Positions 1 to 12,942 of a stretch of 64,000 nt of DNA are shown piece after piece. The notes beneath the pieces were generated by a model, which was not told the origin of the DNA, did not search any database, and worked only from the letters and a program-made list of their open reading frames with translations. Made by a program: the position numbers and the translations under genes. Source of the DNA: Trichoplax adhaerens (lineage: Eukaryota > Placozoa > Uniplacotomia > Trichoplacea > Trichoplacidae); assembly GCF_000150275.1 (NCBI RefSeq), contig NW_002060949.1:2725836-2789835 (forward strand), read 5' to 3'. Numbering within the stretch: the stretch's first letter is position 1; each line of letters opens with the position of its first letter.

Positions 1-40
1 ATCAACTTGAAATAAAACAAATCAATCTTACTTTCTATAG

Positions 41-92
41 CTCTTCAGCTAGTGCTATGATACCAGCCCAGAAAATGACAAACTATTTTTGA
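41..92 (+). CDS. Possible last exon of a plus-strand gene lying left of the window
   Basis: A pyrimidine-rich stretch ending CTTTCTATAG is followed by an open frame. Read with one carried-over base, it encodes SSASAMIPAQKMTNYF and then TGA at 90-92. This would be the terminal exon of a gene running in from the left and converging on the Rab gene. There is no domain and the piece is very short, so it may be chance. Confidence 0.2.
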
Positions 93-481
93 TTCTTTTA
101 AATTAACTTAATTCATTTATAATAGAATTACTTGCATGCTAAAATCATTTTTGTTCGTACATTAACTAATATTTCTTTCAGCTACCGTACAGTTGAATTA
201 TACAGATATCATAAAGCAGAACAGATACATTAGATTATAACCACAACATTTAAACCTACATACAATTTAACGTAAATATTATAATTCAATTTTGGTAACG
301 ATAAAGAGATTGAAATCATGCTTGCATGATTGATATCAGATTATTTCACTTGTGCACTTATAAAATATCTTTTATAAATTGGCTATAGGTTAATACACAT
401 AGGCAATATTATTGATTTGAAAAAAATTCTCAGATGGCCATTATGAGAGTAGGTTATAAAAGTATATATATCGAGATTGCT
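93..481. other. Flank downstream of the Rab10-like gene
   Basis: AT-rich sequence that should hold the 3' untranslated region of the Rab10-like gene on the minus strand. I see no canonical AATAAA within the first 100 bases past the stop codon and no open frame worth reporting. Confidence 0.4.
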
Positions 482-3400
482 TTAGCTGCTACCACAACAG
501 CCACGTTTCTGATTACTATTAGGGCGGGAATGATTTTGAATAGAGATTGTTTCACTTGCTTGTGATCGTTTTCCTGGCATCTAAAATAACAATATCCAAA
601 TAAATAATAAGTTATCAGAAATTACACACCGTGTACGATTATATCACTGATGTAAAATATTAATGTATGGGTATACGCGTACTTTATTTAATATGTCATT
701 GGCCAGTCCAAGAAATGCCTGGATGAAAAAAGATGAAAATACTTCGTAAATTCTTGCAATTGAAATAGAATTAATGAAAGTATAGATATACGCAAACATT
801 GCAAGCATGCAATTGCTAGATAACCTGATACTTACCGCATCGATATTAATATTTGTTTTGGCACTTGTTTCCATAAATCGGATACTGTGTATCCTGGCCA
901 ACTTAAAAATGAAAAACATTGTCAGCATTAGAAATATCAATATCACTAAATATCGAAGCTGCCTTTTGGCGAATATAAGAGATTGATACCTCTTCTGCTT
1001 CAGATTTCAATACTTCTCGCTTATCTGCTTCATCAACTTTATTTCCTAAAATTATCTTTTCTACGTCTTTACTAGCATGCTGGGTGATAAAATTTTAAAT
1101 ATCAAATTGTAGTAGATTCTGAACGTTTTATAATTGATTATCACTTTAATAGTAATACCCATCGTCATACAATTAGTTGCTATCGGCAACATTATAAATA
1201 ATTGATACATATTGTGATATCCTGGTTATTTTAAAGTTAATTACTCCATACCTCATCGATATTGCGAATCCATTTATTGATATTTTCAAATGATTTTCTC
1301 TGTGTTAAATCATATACCAGCATAATTCCCTGCACATTTATAATAGTTCACATTTATTATGGCGATATTCAGGTAGATAAGCAGTGATTCGCTATAACAG
1401 TTTACTTATTTATTATCCGAGAGTGAACTTACGTATCTTTCAAATTATTTATTTATCAAATAGCTATTTTACGTGATCTTAAACAGAAAATGTAGTTTAT
1501 AGCATTTGATGATATGATACTATCAACTAGACTATTATATCTAGTCCACCTATTATATAGTTGTAGACATATAATTTGTCATTTGCAATTGTGGTATTAC
1601 CGCAACGCTTAATTAATATCTATAACTGGGTATTTCTATCAGAAGAATTATACTTTCAGCTATATTTTTATGTACTAGCTTTACTATTATTATCACGGGG
1701 GATAGAAGAAATTATAAATTGACATTTTAAATATTATCACCAGCCATACACTAGAATTAAATTGTAAAAGTACGACTATATAGAGTTTTATATCTTTGGC
1801 AATAGTTACCTTTGCAAGAGCTATTACTAATCATAAGTGCTGATTCAATACTAAAAGATGAAATGTCGTATAAGAACTAGGTTTTTGACGAATTTAGAGA
1901 TTGGCATGTAAAGTAATAAACTCCAGTAGTATCAATAAAAGGAAATAGCTATAAGTTGGCACCTGGGTTTTATTAAGGTATTAGCATCATAAAGGATACT
2001 TATGATGCGCAAGTTGTAAGGAGATTAAATATTAAAATTTAAAGTATCTAGTGAATAGATGCAGCAATTTATGGGCTAGTAAAGTTTTAAAGTAGCAATA
2101 AAGAACCCCACCTATGAATTTTTAAACCTATAGCATGTTTCAAGAAGTTCGACAGTCTTTGAAGCTAAAAATTAGAATCTACCGCCGACTTACCATTGCA
2201 CCCCTGTAATAGGATGTAGTAATCGTATGAAATCTCTCCTGACCAGCTGTATCCCTAAAAATAGACGAAATAATGAAATGTAGAGAAGATTTGTAGTTTT
2301 AAAACAAATATTATTTCATTTATAGCTGGTATTTTTTCATAAAAACTATATCAAACATAAAATTATTACAGTATTATCAGTACGTATCTCGGACATATAA
2401 ACTAAAGATAGAGTCGATTTCCAACCTATGCAGAGTATACTCTTAACTATAAAAAGATATAATTCTATATAGGCATTAAAATTATCAATTCATGATATGC
2501 CTAAATGCAATAACTTAATAATTATCCAATCTTACCATATTTGTAATTTAATCTTTTTTCCTTGCAGTTCAATCGTTTTGATTTTAAAATCAATTCCTAT
2601 TGTAATGATCATTATTTAATCCGGCATTAGTATTCACATTTACGGTAAATAAATTTCTAGAAATTGCGAACTTCTAAAGCGATTGTCAAAATCTTTAAAG
2701 AATGAGAATCTTTTCTGTTTATTTCGATATGAACATTCTAGCCGTTCACTTACAATTTCGAATAAGTAAAATATTGACTATTCTAAGACTGCCTAAGTAT
2801 TAGCTACTATAGTAGCTAGCATAGTTGTAATAGTTGTCGTATCTAATATGATCTGATATACTATAGTTAGATGTCTTAATTAATAACAAGAAATTATAAG
2901 TTTTTAACGTATGCGGACGCTTTAGAAAATTGGGGATATGACAGTAAAGATCATTACACTTAATCAATATCCACATCAACGGAAAATACAAATGTGGCTT
3001 GATTTAACATATTTGGAGTTATAAAATGTATCAGTTTTCGTGAATATAACTATCATATATTGATGGTGAAAATAGCTACTAGATAGAGAAATAAGTCCTG
3101 TGAATAAAAAACTGATCAAGGTCACGTCCGATGGAAATTTTATGGCAAGTAAGATCGGGAACCGATTACTGTACTAAATTTATCTTATAATCGGATTTAA
3201 TAGCAGTCAACTATATTTGCTTTAGGTATGGAAATAGAATTTGCGATCAAGTTCTAAGAATTGAACTCTCTTATCGCGAACCGTATGGGGAACTGAATGC
3301 TAAAAAATTTTCGTCTAAGTAGCTTGATGATCAACGAGGGGTTTTTCATCAATTGTAAAGTAATATTAAAGATCGATTAATCACCAGGCCGAAATTTCTT

Positions 3401-4637
3401 ATTGTGAGTTGCGTCCTTACTAATTTTTTTCCTTATAACCAGACGATTACCTGGACACTTCGTATACGTTACGGCGATAACTGTTGTAATATATTGCTCT
3501 GTAGATATCTTAACCACAAGGTTAATTTAGCACAATCCCACTAATTCTACTGAAATGACCACATGTCAATGCTTCGTGTAACGGTTATATCAAACTAATC
3601 CTCCTCCTGTAAATAGATTGGCAATATATTGCTAAAGAAATTAGAGATAGCTAAGACTATAAGTTAATCAATCTATGATTTCTTGAGGTATCGTGCAAGA
3701 ACAGCAAAACAACTAATCTGTTAGGGGCCTTGTAATGTTACAACTTTTTCCTCCGCTAGAAATTTAATCTTCTAGGTGCATATTGTATCTCCGTATTGCA
3801 TGTATTACTAACTCTTGATGTTATAATTTAAAGTAAATTATAAAGATATATGAATATTTGCAATAGCTTAAACATAGACAAGAAATTCCTATTTGCTCTA
3901 GGAATTCATGCAATAAATCTATAAAACGTATTTTCATTAAACACTTTCCTACGCGAAGGATGATGATTGCAAAAGGTCCTTTTTGATCAGATAAAATTTG
4001 AACTAACTAGCAATTGCCTAAATATATGAACTCAAAATTAGCATCTACTTTATAGTCTTTATTAATCGATAGAAGGAGAAGCCCTATGGTTATCTAACAT
4101 GCAATTGAACGAAATAAATTTTACTAAAACAGAGTAAAAGATTTGTAGAGCATCGATTAATTCCTTGTTTGGTTTGACACTTTGTTTAAGTAATATACGG
4201 AGTTGATCAGCTGAAGCTTAAAATAGATGATAAAAAGACGAAATCGATAATCAATATCGGTCAAATTTTAATTAGTCAGGCATAAATCCTGGATATTCAG
4301 CTAGAAGCACTGAGAAGATATGTCAGTTTGCATCAGAAATAGAATAAGATGGATAAATTTGATATATATGGATTCAAGGAAGATATAGCGGGAGGTTAAG
4401 AAGTAGAATTCAGCTAGAAAGGTAGAGAGGTCTCCAAGCGAACACAAAAAGGGTGAAATTCAATATTAGTACATCATGGTTATTATAACATATGGTAGTG
4501 CTAGGCTTACCTATAGTGGATATAAATGTGGTATTGAATGCATCATCAGAAAATCGAAACAGGATGCATGTTTTACCAACACCGCTATCACCAATCAATA
4601 ATATTTTAAATAGGAGATCGTAAGTTTTTTTCGACAT
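482..4637 (-). CDS. RAB10-like: Rab GTPase of the Rab8/10/13 group, closest to Rab10
   Basis: Small GTPase expected to switch between GDP and GTP on membranes and steer exocytic or basolateral transport. Eight exons, all phase-consistent: 4637-4511, 2596-2536, 2254-2194, 1329-1252, 1079-990, 901-836, 718-683 and 580-482, giving 205 aa. The N-terminus [19 protein letters not shown] and the [15 protein letters not shown] stretch favour Rab10 over Rab8. Visible motifs are the P-loop GDSGVGKT, switch II DTAGQE with catalytic Gln68, NKVD (G4) and ETSAK (G5). Thr73 in the switch [10 protein letters not shown] stretch has the same number as the LRRK2-phosphorylated threonine of human Rab10. The tail ends GCCGSS, so the geranylgeranylated cysteines (201, 202) sit before a three-residue tail rather than at the very end. 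Intron 1 is about 1.9 kb. NKVD in place of the usual NKCD is a mild oddity. The family call is firm; Rab10 rather than Rab8 is likely. Confidence 0.93.
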
Positions 4638-5448
4638 GGCTGAGTAATCCTATCTGTTCCTACGGCTAGATTTTCAATTCCTTGGTAAATATGAAGATAG
4701 TTCTTTCTAACTATGACGTTCACAAGGTTAACTTGAACTTTTAAGAGATAGTGGCAAGAAGGGTTATATAAGCAGCTTCTTTTTTCTTTTAGCGTTGTTA
4801 CAGCCCACAAAACTTGTATATGCTTGACGAGTAATAGCCCAACTCTGTCCTACCAATATAGTCAGTACTCCCCTACTCGATATCGGTTAGCCGAACTTTC
4901 GGAATGGAAAAGCATAGTCTTTTCAAGTAATCGTCCTATACCAGACCCAGCATAAACAGATAGATATTTTCTATATATAAAGATACCTACATCGACGGCA
5001 ATCTATTTGTAAGTAACCAGTAAAAACCGTTACTATATCGTCTTGCGCGTTAGTATATTCAGCTAAATTTCACCATATGGTTATTAATTTTCTCGTTCAT
5101 GACGTATGAAGCAGCTTCGTCATTTTTTCTTCTAATTGAGTTCAAAAGGTTTTATAAGGAATACAATGAGCCATACTATCAATATCACTCTTATTAATTC
5201 GTTACAAGAAAGCAACCAAATTTCTGTAAGTACACTACGTTCTCATTTCATGTTAAGATCTTTACCTGAAAGAGGGATGAAAAAATCCATGTGGCATTAG
5301 TAATGATATTAAAATTTAAATGCATTTTATTTCAGTCTATTGCTAGACTTATTCTTTTGTAATTATTATCGATCGGCAGAAACTCATGTGCTACCTGTAT
5401 TGACTATAATCCTGTCAAGTAATAATTAATTGGGTAACATAGCTTACA
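4638..5448. other. Upstream flank of the Rab10-like gene
   Basis: AT-rich stretch that should contain the Rab10-like promoter and leader. ACTCAG lies 2 bases before the ATG on the minus strand and could be a leader-intron acceptor, but the pyrimidine tract is poor. I recognise no coding exon here. Confidence 0.35.
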
Positions 5449-5990
5449 GTAAAGTATGACTAGTTTCTTCTTATTGTATACAGCAAAGAGCAAGTACATC
5501 TTTATACCTAGGTCTAAAATCGAATTGTCCAATACGATAACGAAATTGTAATTTCTATATAATACTTCCGGCTAATAGTAAAAATTGATGCAACTTTTAT
5601 AGAATTTTCTGCCATGATATATGCAAAGTATGCAGCAGTATGATTAGTTTCTTGCTATTGTATAACAAGTAAGTATGTCTCTCTATGTAGGCCTAAAATC
5701 GAATGATCTGACACGATGACAAAGTTGCAATATCTACGCAATGCTACTGTTTTATAGTAAATTGATGCAACTTTTATAGAATTTTCTGTCATGATCTATG
5801 CAAAGTATAAAGTAGTATGACCGAACTCTTTATTATTGTATAAAAAAGTAAGTACGTCTTTATACCTAAGTCTAAAATCAAATGGTTCGACATGATAACA
5901 AAATTGCAATATTTATGGAATGCTACTGGTTAATAATAAAATTGATGCAACTTTCATTGGAATTTTTGCCATGATATAGGCTAGTATTTA
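5449..5990. repeat. Degenerate tandem array, three copies of a ~178-bp unit
   Basis: Three diverged copies follow each other. The anchor TTGATGCAACTTT recurs at 5585, 5762 and 5942 (spacing 177 and 180). A second anchor, AGTATGA followed by a TTATTGTATA-like stretch, recurs near 5453, 5638 and 5814. Between the anchors the copies share CTAAAATCRAATG-like and TGCAATAT-like blocks. No open frame runs through the unit. The length is near nucleosomal, typical of satellite-type repeats; its function is unknown. Confidence 0.8.
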
Positions 5991-8900
5991 TAATAACGTG
6001 ATTCAAGAATATCATGACAAGAACTTTGGTTTCTTATTAACTTCACTTTAATACAAGAATTAGATCTACTGGTAGGAGCTCTCTGCGCCTATCTTTGAGT
6101 GAAGATATTTCAAATTGCATACTGTCGGCATCTTCGGCAATGAGACACTTTAATAATCTTATAATCTATCCTATAGGCTTAATCTATTTCGGAGCTACTT
6201 TATACCTTACCTTCTCGACAACAACTTTACTCCTATGAAAGTGCTTTATTATTCGCATTAACATACAGATTATTGCCGACATAAAGTCGTATTTTCAATA
6301 TTGCTCTCCAGTCTGTATTCCAGTATCTACGACAATAGATATTTGATTCGTTCTCATATGTATAGTTTTAATTAAGTCTCCTATGATTACTTTAAAATAA
6401 GGCTACCTTCAATTAAAAGATATTCTTCTATACGGCTATCCAAAATATACCAAGTCTGATTAGATCGTAAATATACTAATAGCTTCATCATATTTCAAAA
6501 CATTTTCAAATTAAGCACACTGTAGCTAAAGCTGGTAAATACCAACATCTCATATCGTTAAATCAATGTTTATCTAGAAAACTCTAGAGTGACATTTATA
6601 GATGAAAAACTAATACAAGTATCATTAGATCAATGATTTCGTTTAAACATATATGAAGTAATTTTAACCATTTTTCCGTAAAGATATTGTAAAATCGAGA
6701 GCTCTGTGATTCATTATATACTCGTACATTATTTACGGTTCCTTCGCTAAAAGTTCTGTAACATTCTTTATGCGGAGTATCCAATTGTTCGTGAGATGTA
6801 ATAGCGCCAATAATTAATCTCATAAATTATTTCTGATCGGCTAATTGTACAGCAAATGAGTTCTTGATTCATTTAAAACTTGACGAATCTCCAATTCTTT
6901 ATCCTACTGGTATTGTAAATTTATATCATAAATGATATTTCGTCTTATATATAGAAAGTGATTATCATCGAAATTTGATACCTATACCACTCTGGATTAT
7001 TCCTTAACAAAAACGGCAATATGACGAGAGTTTTTTGTCACAAACTTAACTTCTATACTAGTTGAAATAAATTATATTTACTTAAAGATATTATGTATTC
7101 TTACCTAACTATGTCAACTTTTTATTACCATGGTTACTAATTGAGATATTAAAATCACTCAACTCTTCGTCCATTCTTTCTCATAAGTAATTTTCTAAAG
7201 CAATGATACCAATAAATGAACATATTTTATTTTGTAGACACAATGATATCAGGACCATTTTGCTTACACATACACTGATTACACATATATTATAGTATCT
7301 GTCCTTGAAGTTATTTGTTTTAATATTAATGACATTCTAAATACCTTCCTAATTATTGTCGATAATCATCACGCTGATATTTAACAAGCGTTATAAAAAT
7401 ATTTAATGATTTATTTCTTAATGATAGCGGATATATTTCTAAAACTATCGTTTCCAGTAATGTATTTTATATGCAAGTATGAATCATATATTTAAAATTC
7501 TAAATACTGGCTCAGCTACTGCCAACATTGCCGTAGCACCATTTTGGTAGTAAGACAACGAGAAATACTAAATATAATTTCTGTAGTTATTCTTATTATG
7601 CGCTATTAACTATAGGATGCGACAAACGGTTCCTATAAATCGTATTCACTTTTAGTAAAGTATTTTAGATAAATGCACCCTTAATATAACACCATTGATC
7701 TATTTTTATCAGTTAAAAGATTTATTTATTGACTCGTTTTTTAAGACATACTTATTACTACGCATCAGCGAAATCTATTTCACACATTTAACCCTACTTG
7801 ATTTTAAGAGAAATAATTTAGGCTACACTCTTAGCATCGATTTATTTCATAAGTTGAAATATTTACTTGTAATAATTATTAAGAATACACTCCTGACTAG
7901 CTAGTATCGCAATACGTACCATAAATAATGTATGCAATAACCGTTATCAGCATCAATGCATTTCTCTGGTTCAAATATTTAGTAAATGATTGTTCGTGAC
8001 ATAATATTCACTACGAATTGTCGTGGTCCATTTTTATATATAAGCCATGTTCGGTTTCAAGCACAGCTATTTGAATCCTACCTTTGCCCTAATACAGCAG
8101 TATCATTCTATTATTTTGCATTATTAGTTGAAATACTCATTGAAGATTGCAACGAAGGCAGTATCCTTAAAAAACTGATTTAACAGGAAAATTAAAATTT
8201 ATTTCAATCTTTACAATATAGATTTTAAGGGAAATATTATTAAAATATTAATCTTCTTCATCCTTATTGTAATTTCCGAGCCTAATTTAAATTACATAAC
8301 ATAGATAAAATCATAACAGAACGTAAACGTAAAGACAGATATGCGTATAATTTGAAATTATACAAAATTTTACCATATTTTACCATTACCATTACCCTAA
8401 CACGTACCAAAAGATATAAATATTGAATCGCTTTGTAGTTGATTAGATATAATTAGCCTATCATAGTTAGTTTCAACTTGATCACTGTTATGTAATGAAA
8501 ACGATTAACGTGATTAAGGTCAATCAAACCTCGATCAATTTCACGTCAGTTATTATTTATGTGAATCTATATCGTATGTTGTAATGCACACATCTATTTA
8601 TTCTGCATTGTTCAAAGTTTACGGATGAATAATTATATAATTATAAGATTATATTTAAATTTTTTCTAAACTGAGACACAATATACATTACAATTATAAC
8701 GTCATAATTTTGAACTATTTCTGATCATGCGGTTATTCATCATGAGTGTGTTTGTTTAATAAGAATAGTTTTTATTAGCTGTACAATATCATAGTCGCAT
8801 CATCAGAAAACCTTGGTACCTTTCATAACAATGACACGATTGAATTGTAATAGTTCCAAGTATTAATATAGATACTATGGCTGGCATTCTGATACATATT

Positions 8901-10319
8901 TATTCCTGATAAAGAACAGGCTATATGTTTAAAGCTCAGGCTATATGTTTAATGAAAAATATATGTTGCTACCTCTTATTATCGTTGTATTTATCATTAA
9001 TTTAATACCATCGTCAAGAAATCTTTATTTTACGTTCTCCAGTACAGTGATCAACGTAATATTTTTTCATGCATTAAATTTCGATCAGGTCTGAACTCAA
9101 CCTATATTATTAAAATAGAACTAGATAAAAATAAATTTACGTCTTCTATAAAAAAATGATATCTTAATAGCTGATCATTTAATTTAGTGTAGATATAAAT
9201 ATTTAAGGTTTAAGCTATAAGATATAATTAATCTGAGCACAGTAGTATTATAAATGGCTTGTATCTTACTTAGAAATAGATACATTCGATATTTCGATAA
9301 TTTGTTTGTTGGAAGACGATAGAATATTATAATTTCTAATTAGCTGCTTAGCTACGATAATAACTAATGATACCTTAATGTTGACGACTTCTATACAATT
9401 CATCAGTTATTATGGTAAGGCCTTGCTTAAATGGAAAGCAGCTAGAAACTGATCTATATCCTTCTGCTGCAATCTCTTATATGTAATAGTCTAGATTTCT
9501 TTTAATAAAGAATATAAAATTTCTAGCTATTTCTCTACAGAATAATCTAAAAAAAGTGGGGATATTACTCATCAAACATTGTCATGCTTATCTAGTTTAG
9601 AAGAAAATAGCTTGAAAATAGCGCGATATCATTTAGTTACAACATCTCCCACGAATGTAGTCAGTTTTACCATAAAGAGGAATAAGTGATACGTATCTCC
9701 TAATTTTCGTGACTTTCTATGTAATTTACAATACTTAGTAATCTATGCTATGAAATATTGCTATCTTGTCTAGGTAAAAGGAAAGCAGAAAGATAAGGAT
9801 TGATCTGATCTTTATGCTTCAGTGCCAATTATGCTGCAGTCAAATTTACTACAATTAGGAAATGAATAATACTCTAAGCCAAGCTAGAGCACTAAACTGG
9901 CTAATTGATATTCATAATCAATTTATTGAATGGTCGTAATTTTATCTTGATCATCTCGATCATTTTGTATGTCCCCATAGTTGGGTTCTAGGTTTGATCA
10001 TTTTATACAGAATTTATAAAATTAATGATTGCTATATGCAAAATTGACTAATTCTAAAATCTAAAATAATTTTACATGCATACATGTAAATATTCCGATT
10101 TAAAGAATGATAATAACATAGTAAGGGAAATGGGAAACGGGTAAAACGAGAATCTGTTAAGGTGTGAATTAAAACAAGCAAACTATGGGCTTACCAATCA
10201 TTACCATCAATTGTTACTACTGCACTACTATGATGATCCAATATTCAGTCTAAGGTAAAATAGTGAATTATTATGACCGTTACTATCAAGTTACGATTAG
10301 CACCATTTATAAGCAACCT
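5991..10319. other. Intergenic DNA without a recognised gene
   Basis: About 4.3 kb of AT-rich sequence. Several short open frames exist (for example 6596-6823 minus, 7695-7904 plus, 7986-8183 plus), but they resemble no family and have no convincing splice partners. A 20-bp direct duplication containing CAGGCTATATGTTTAA lies near 8917-8953. Confidence 0.5.
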
Positions 10320-10351
10320 TGCCACCTTCATTGCATACAAACAAAATCCAC

Positions 10352-10440
10352 GTTGCTAAGCAACTGCATAAACCAGTGCATTGTGGGATGGAATGGACAA
10401 TGTTGATTGGCAACTAGCCGAAATGATGATTGCGCCATTT
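10352..10440 (+). promoter_or_regulatory. Promoter-like cluster: two RFX X-boxes, ZNF143-type site, CCAAT box
   Basis: GTTGCTAAGCAAC at 10352-10364 is a perfect palindrome matching the RFX X-box (RYYNYY N1-3 RRNRAC). Exactly 50 bases later GTTGATTGGCAAC (10402-10414) matches with one deviation and overlaps an inverted CCAAT box (GATTGG, 10405-10410). Between them the minus strand reads CATCCCACAATGCACTGG (10373-10390), which fits the ZNF143/Staf site. TGCGCCATTT (10431-10440) is a YY1-like core in reverse. No TATA box is evident. The next gene downstream in the same direction is the MAK/ICK-type kinase, whose leader seems to begin upstream of an intron, so I infer this is its promoter. RFX factors control ciliary genes and MAK/ICK kinases act in cilia. 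The sites are seen; their use is inferred. Confidence 0.6.
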
Positions 10441-12934
10441 AGCATTATAGAAAGGCCTTGATTCCAACCTCTGGTTGGGTAGTTGTAGTTAGATAAAAGA
10501 CTTGATCTAAACTATATGATCAAATTGATTAATCTTCCTTAGTATCGACGGGTTGTTCAAGGTAGGCAATTTGACTCAAGTTTACTGTTATCGATAGTGT
10601 AGAGGCAAAAAGAACGGAAAAATAACGCTAAATCGATAGAATTGAATTATAAAATCAAAATATCCAACTTTAAAAGTTGCTCTTCCGTTATTTCCCAAAT
10701 AATTGTATTAATTTCGTCGCAAGGTAAGATATGGAATAGATGTTTGATCCTCTAATCGAAATTTTTCAAGCGATCTATCGTAATTTATATCGAAAGTTCT
10801 ACATTGATTTTAAGAACAAAATATATTCAACTTCTAAAGTTTTATCGATCCTATTTCTATATTATTCACATCAATACCCCCAACAAGAGAAGATAGAACT
10901 TATATATTTGAACATTCAGTAAAAATTTTCAACTTATTTCTCACTATCCATTTTGAAAATCCTAGTTGAATATTTATTTCATCTCCTATATGTAGTAAAT
11001 TACAACTTACATAGAAAATTCTACTTGTGATTCGATTTTTAACATGAAGATATCTTTTTAAAAGAGTATTTTTTATAGTACTCCTGAGTTAATCACTTCG
11101 ATCGCGTAGCAAGACTAAATATAGTATTATTACCGTCCTACTTCAGTCTTCGAATTGAAATTTTTTCAACTAATCTGTCGCGACGGATGCCAAAAATCTT
11201 ACTAGAGTGCTCTATTTGATCATCTCCATGATGTTGCTCATATTGATTTGATTAGATGGCTAACATATCAGTCAAGGCTGTATTTTATAATAACCAACAC
11301 AATGTAATGATCTTCTCACCTATCTATCTAAAGCAACGACAGCTCGCTATCATTTTCGTTATTTTATTTTTCTGCGCACGATAGATACTTTCCCTTCTAG
11401 AAATCTTAAAGGCTATTTATTATACCTATGATAAATGTCTGCTAAATTTCGATATCAATTTGCCTTTGTAGTGTAGTTGCTTTTGGTATTTCCTTTCGAA
11501 AGTTGGAATATAAATAGATAGGGCTACGAAATTTTACTTTTAATTTCATCAGTTTTTCATGGTGATAAATTTTCCTAAGTTTGATTTCTAGGTATAAAGA
11601 TCGAGATTTATCTACATTATTAACGTATTTGTTAACCGTATGCTAACCATGCTGTGAACGAAACGATTCAATTTAATCTACTAGACTTTCTGTTCCTATT
11701 TTACGATCATTACGGATCATCTAGATGAAAAATTTTTATTTTACAGTCATCATTACCGACCGTTCTTATTATAATTCGTCTTCATGAAGATCAATTAATT
11801 TTACTATACCTTGAGGGTGTAGTGACAGTTAACTTTGATCACAATTTTAAACCTACGCTACGGAAATAACTAAGTACTGGTACTACCAACATTTTTGCTT
11901 TTAAATGGTTAATATTACCGATATCTTACCTGTCCTCATGTAAACTAAATTCAAATTGATGTCTTTGTTATAAGTTGACTGAAAATAGAATACTTTTGCT
12001 CATTTTTAATTAGTAATGTGATCGTAAGGTACTACCGTGTTTTCAATTGACATTATCGAGATAGTCATTGTAATTGATTTAAAGGTTAATACGGCTATTG
12101 CAAAGATAACTATTGGAATGATGACATAATTTCCTACGCAGTAAATCAACGATATCTACCCTTGCTCCCCTCTTGATAGCTATGATCTTAATCTTAGTAG
12201 TTACAAATTGACAAATCCGACATTGAATGTAATCATAGAATGCTATGATCACTTCTAAATCGGTAGAAATAGAATCAATTGCGTAAAAAGATAGCCTCAA
12301 TGAATTATCTAGGCGGCTTTCCTTTTTTACTATGGTATAAGTGTAGATTATTTTGGGGCACTTGATTATATTGTAGCTTATGGAGATGAAGAACATCATG
12401 ATTCTTATTTAATTTAAGATCCACTAGGCACCAATAAAATAATGCAAGAAATACATATTTGATATCGCATTGTCAATTTACTCAATTAATATTAAAATTA
12501 ATTTTATGATTCATACTGTAATAATAATTACGATCAACAATAAACTAAGCATTAATAGCTTGTCAGATCTGTTTAGTAGTATTCTCAATGGAATTCGCTC
12601 TTTAACCGTGATATTCTTTCTTTCGCTCTCCTAATGATAGATTTTGATAGAAAATAGTCATCTTTTAGCTTCTACCTATGAACTAGCTAAAAAATAGGAC
12701 ATTACTGGAACAGATTGATAAAGTAAAAGCTCTATGGTGGGTTAAAGAGAATCAAGTGAAGATTGGAAAGTAAATAGTGAAAAAATTGTAACCTTTACTT
12801 TTCCTGGATTCAGTCAAGGACTCGCCCTAATATTATTACTATTTTATACTTGTAGATATTCAGATAGTATACAAATTATTGTGGTTATTCGTTGATTTGG
12901 AATTTGGGTTGCGGTAATTGGATTATCCTTACAG
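10441..12934 (+). other. Inferred leader exon and leader intron of the MAK-like gene
   Basis: The base before 12935 closes a good acceptor (GGATTATCCTTACAG), only 8 bases before the kinase start codon, so the transcript should have a noncoding exon upstream. A plausible donor is TTCAAG|GTAGGC near 10560, about 120 bases past the promoter-like cluster. That gives a leader intron of about 2.4 kb. Nothing else is recognisable here; the 12079-12399 minus open frame looks like chance. Confidence 0.35.
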
Positions 12935-12942
12935 TCCTCAGC

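Noticed and set aside
5166-5228. Short exon-like piece MSHTINITLINSLQESNQIS followed by GTAAGT
   Set aside because: No continuation exon or homology found; a 20-codon frame with a chance donor is expected in this much AT-rich DNA.
12079-12399. 106-codon open frame on the minus strand
   Set aside because: Ile/Asp/Lys-rich with no motif, no splice sites in frame and no family resemblance; lies in the inferred leader intron of the kinase gene.
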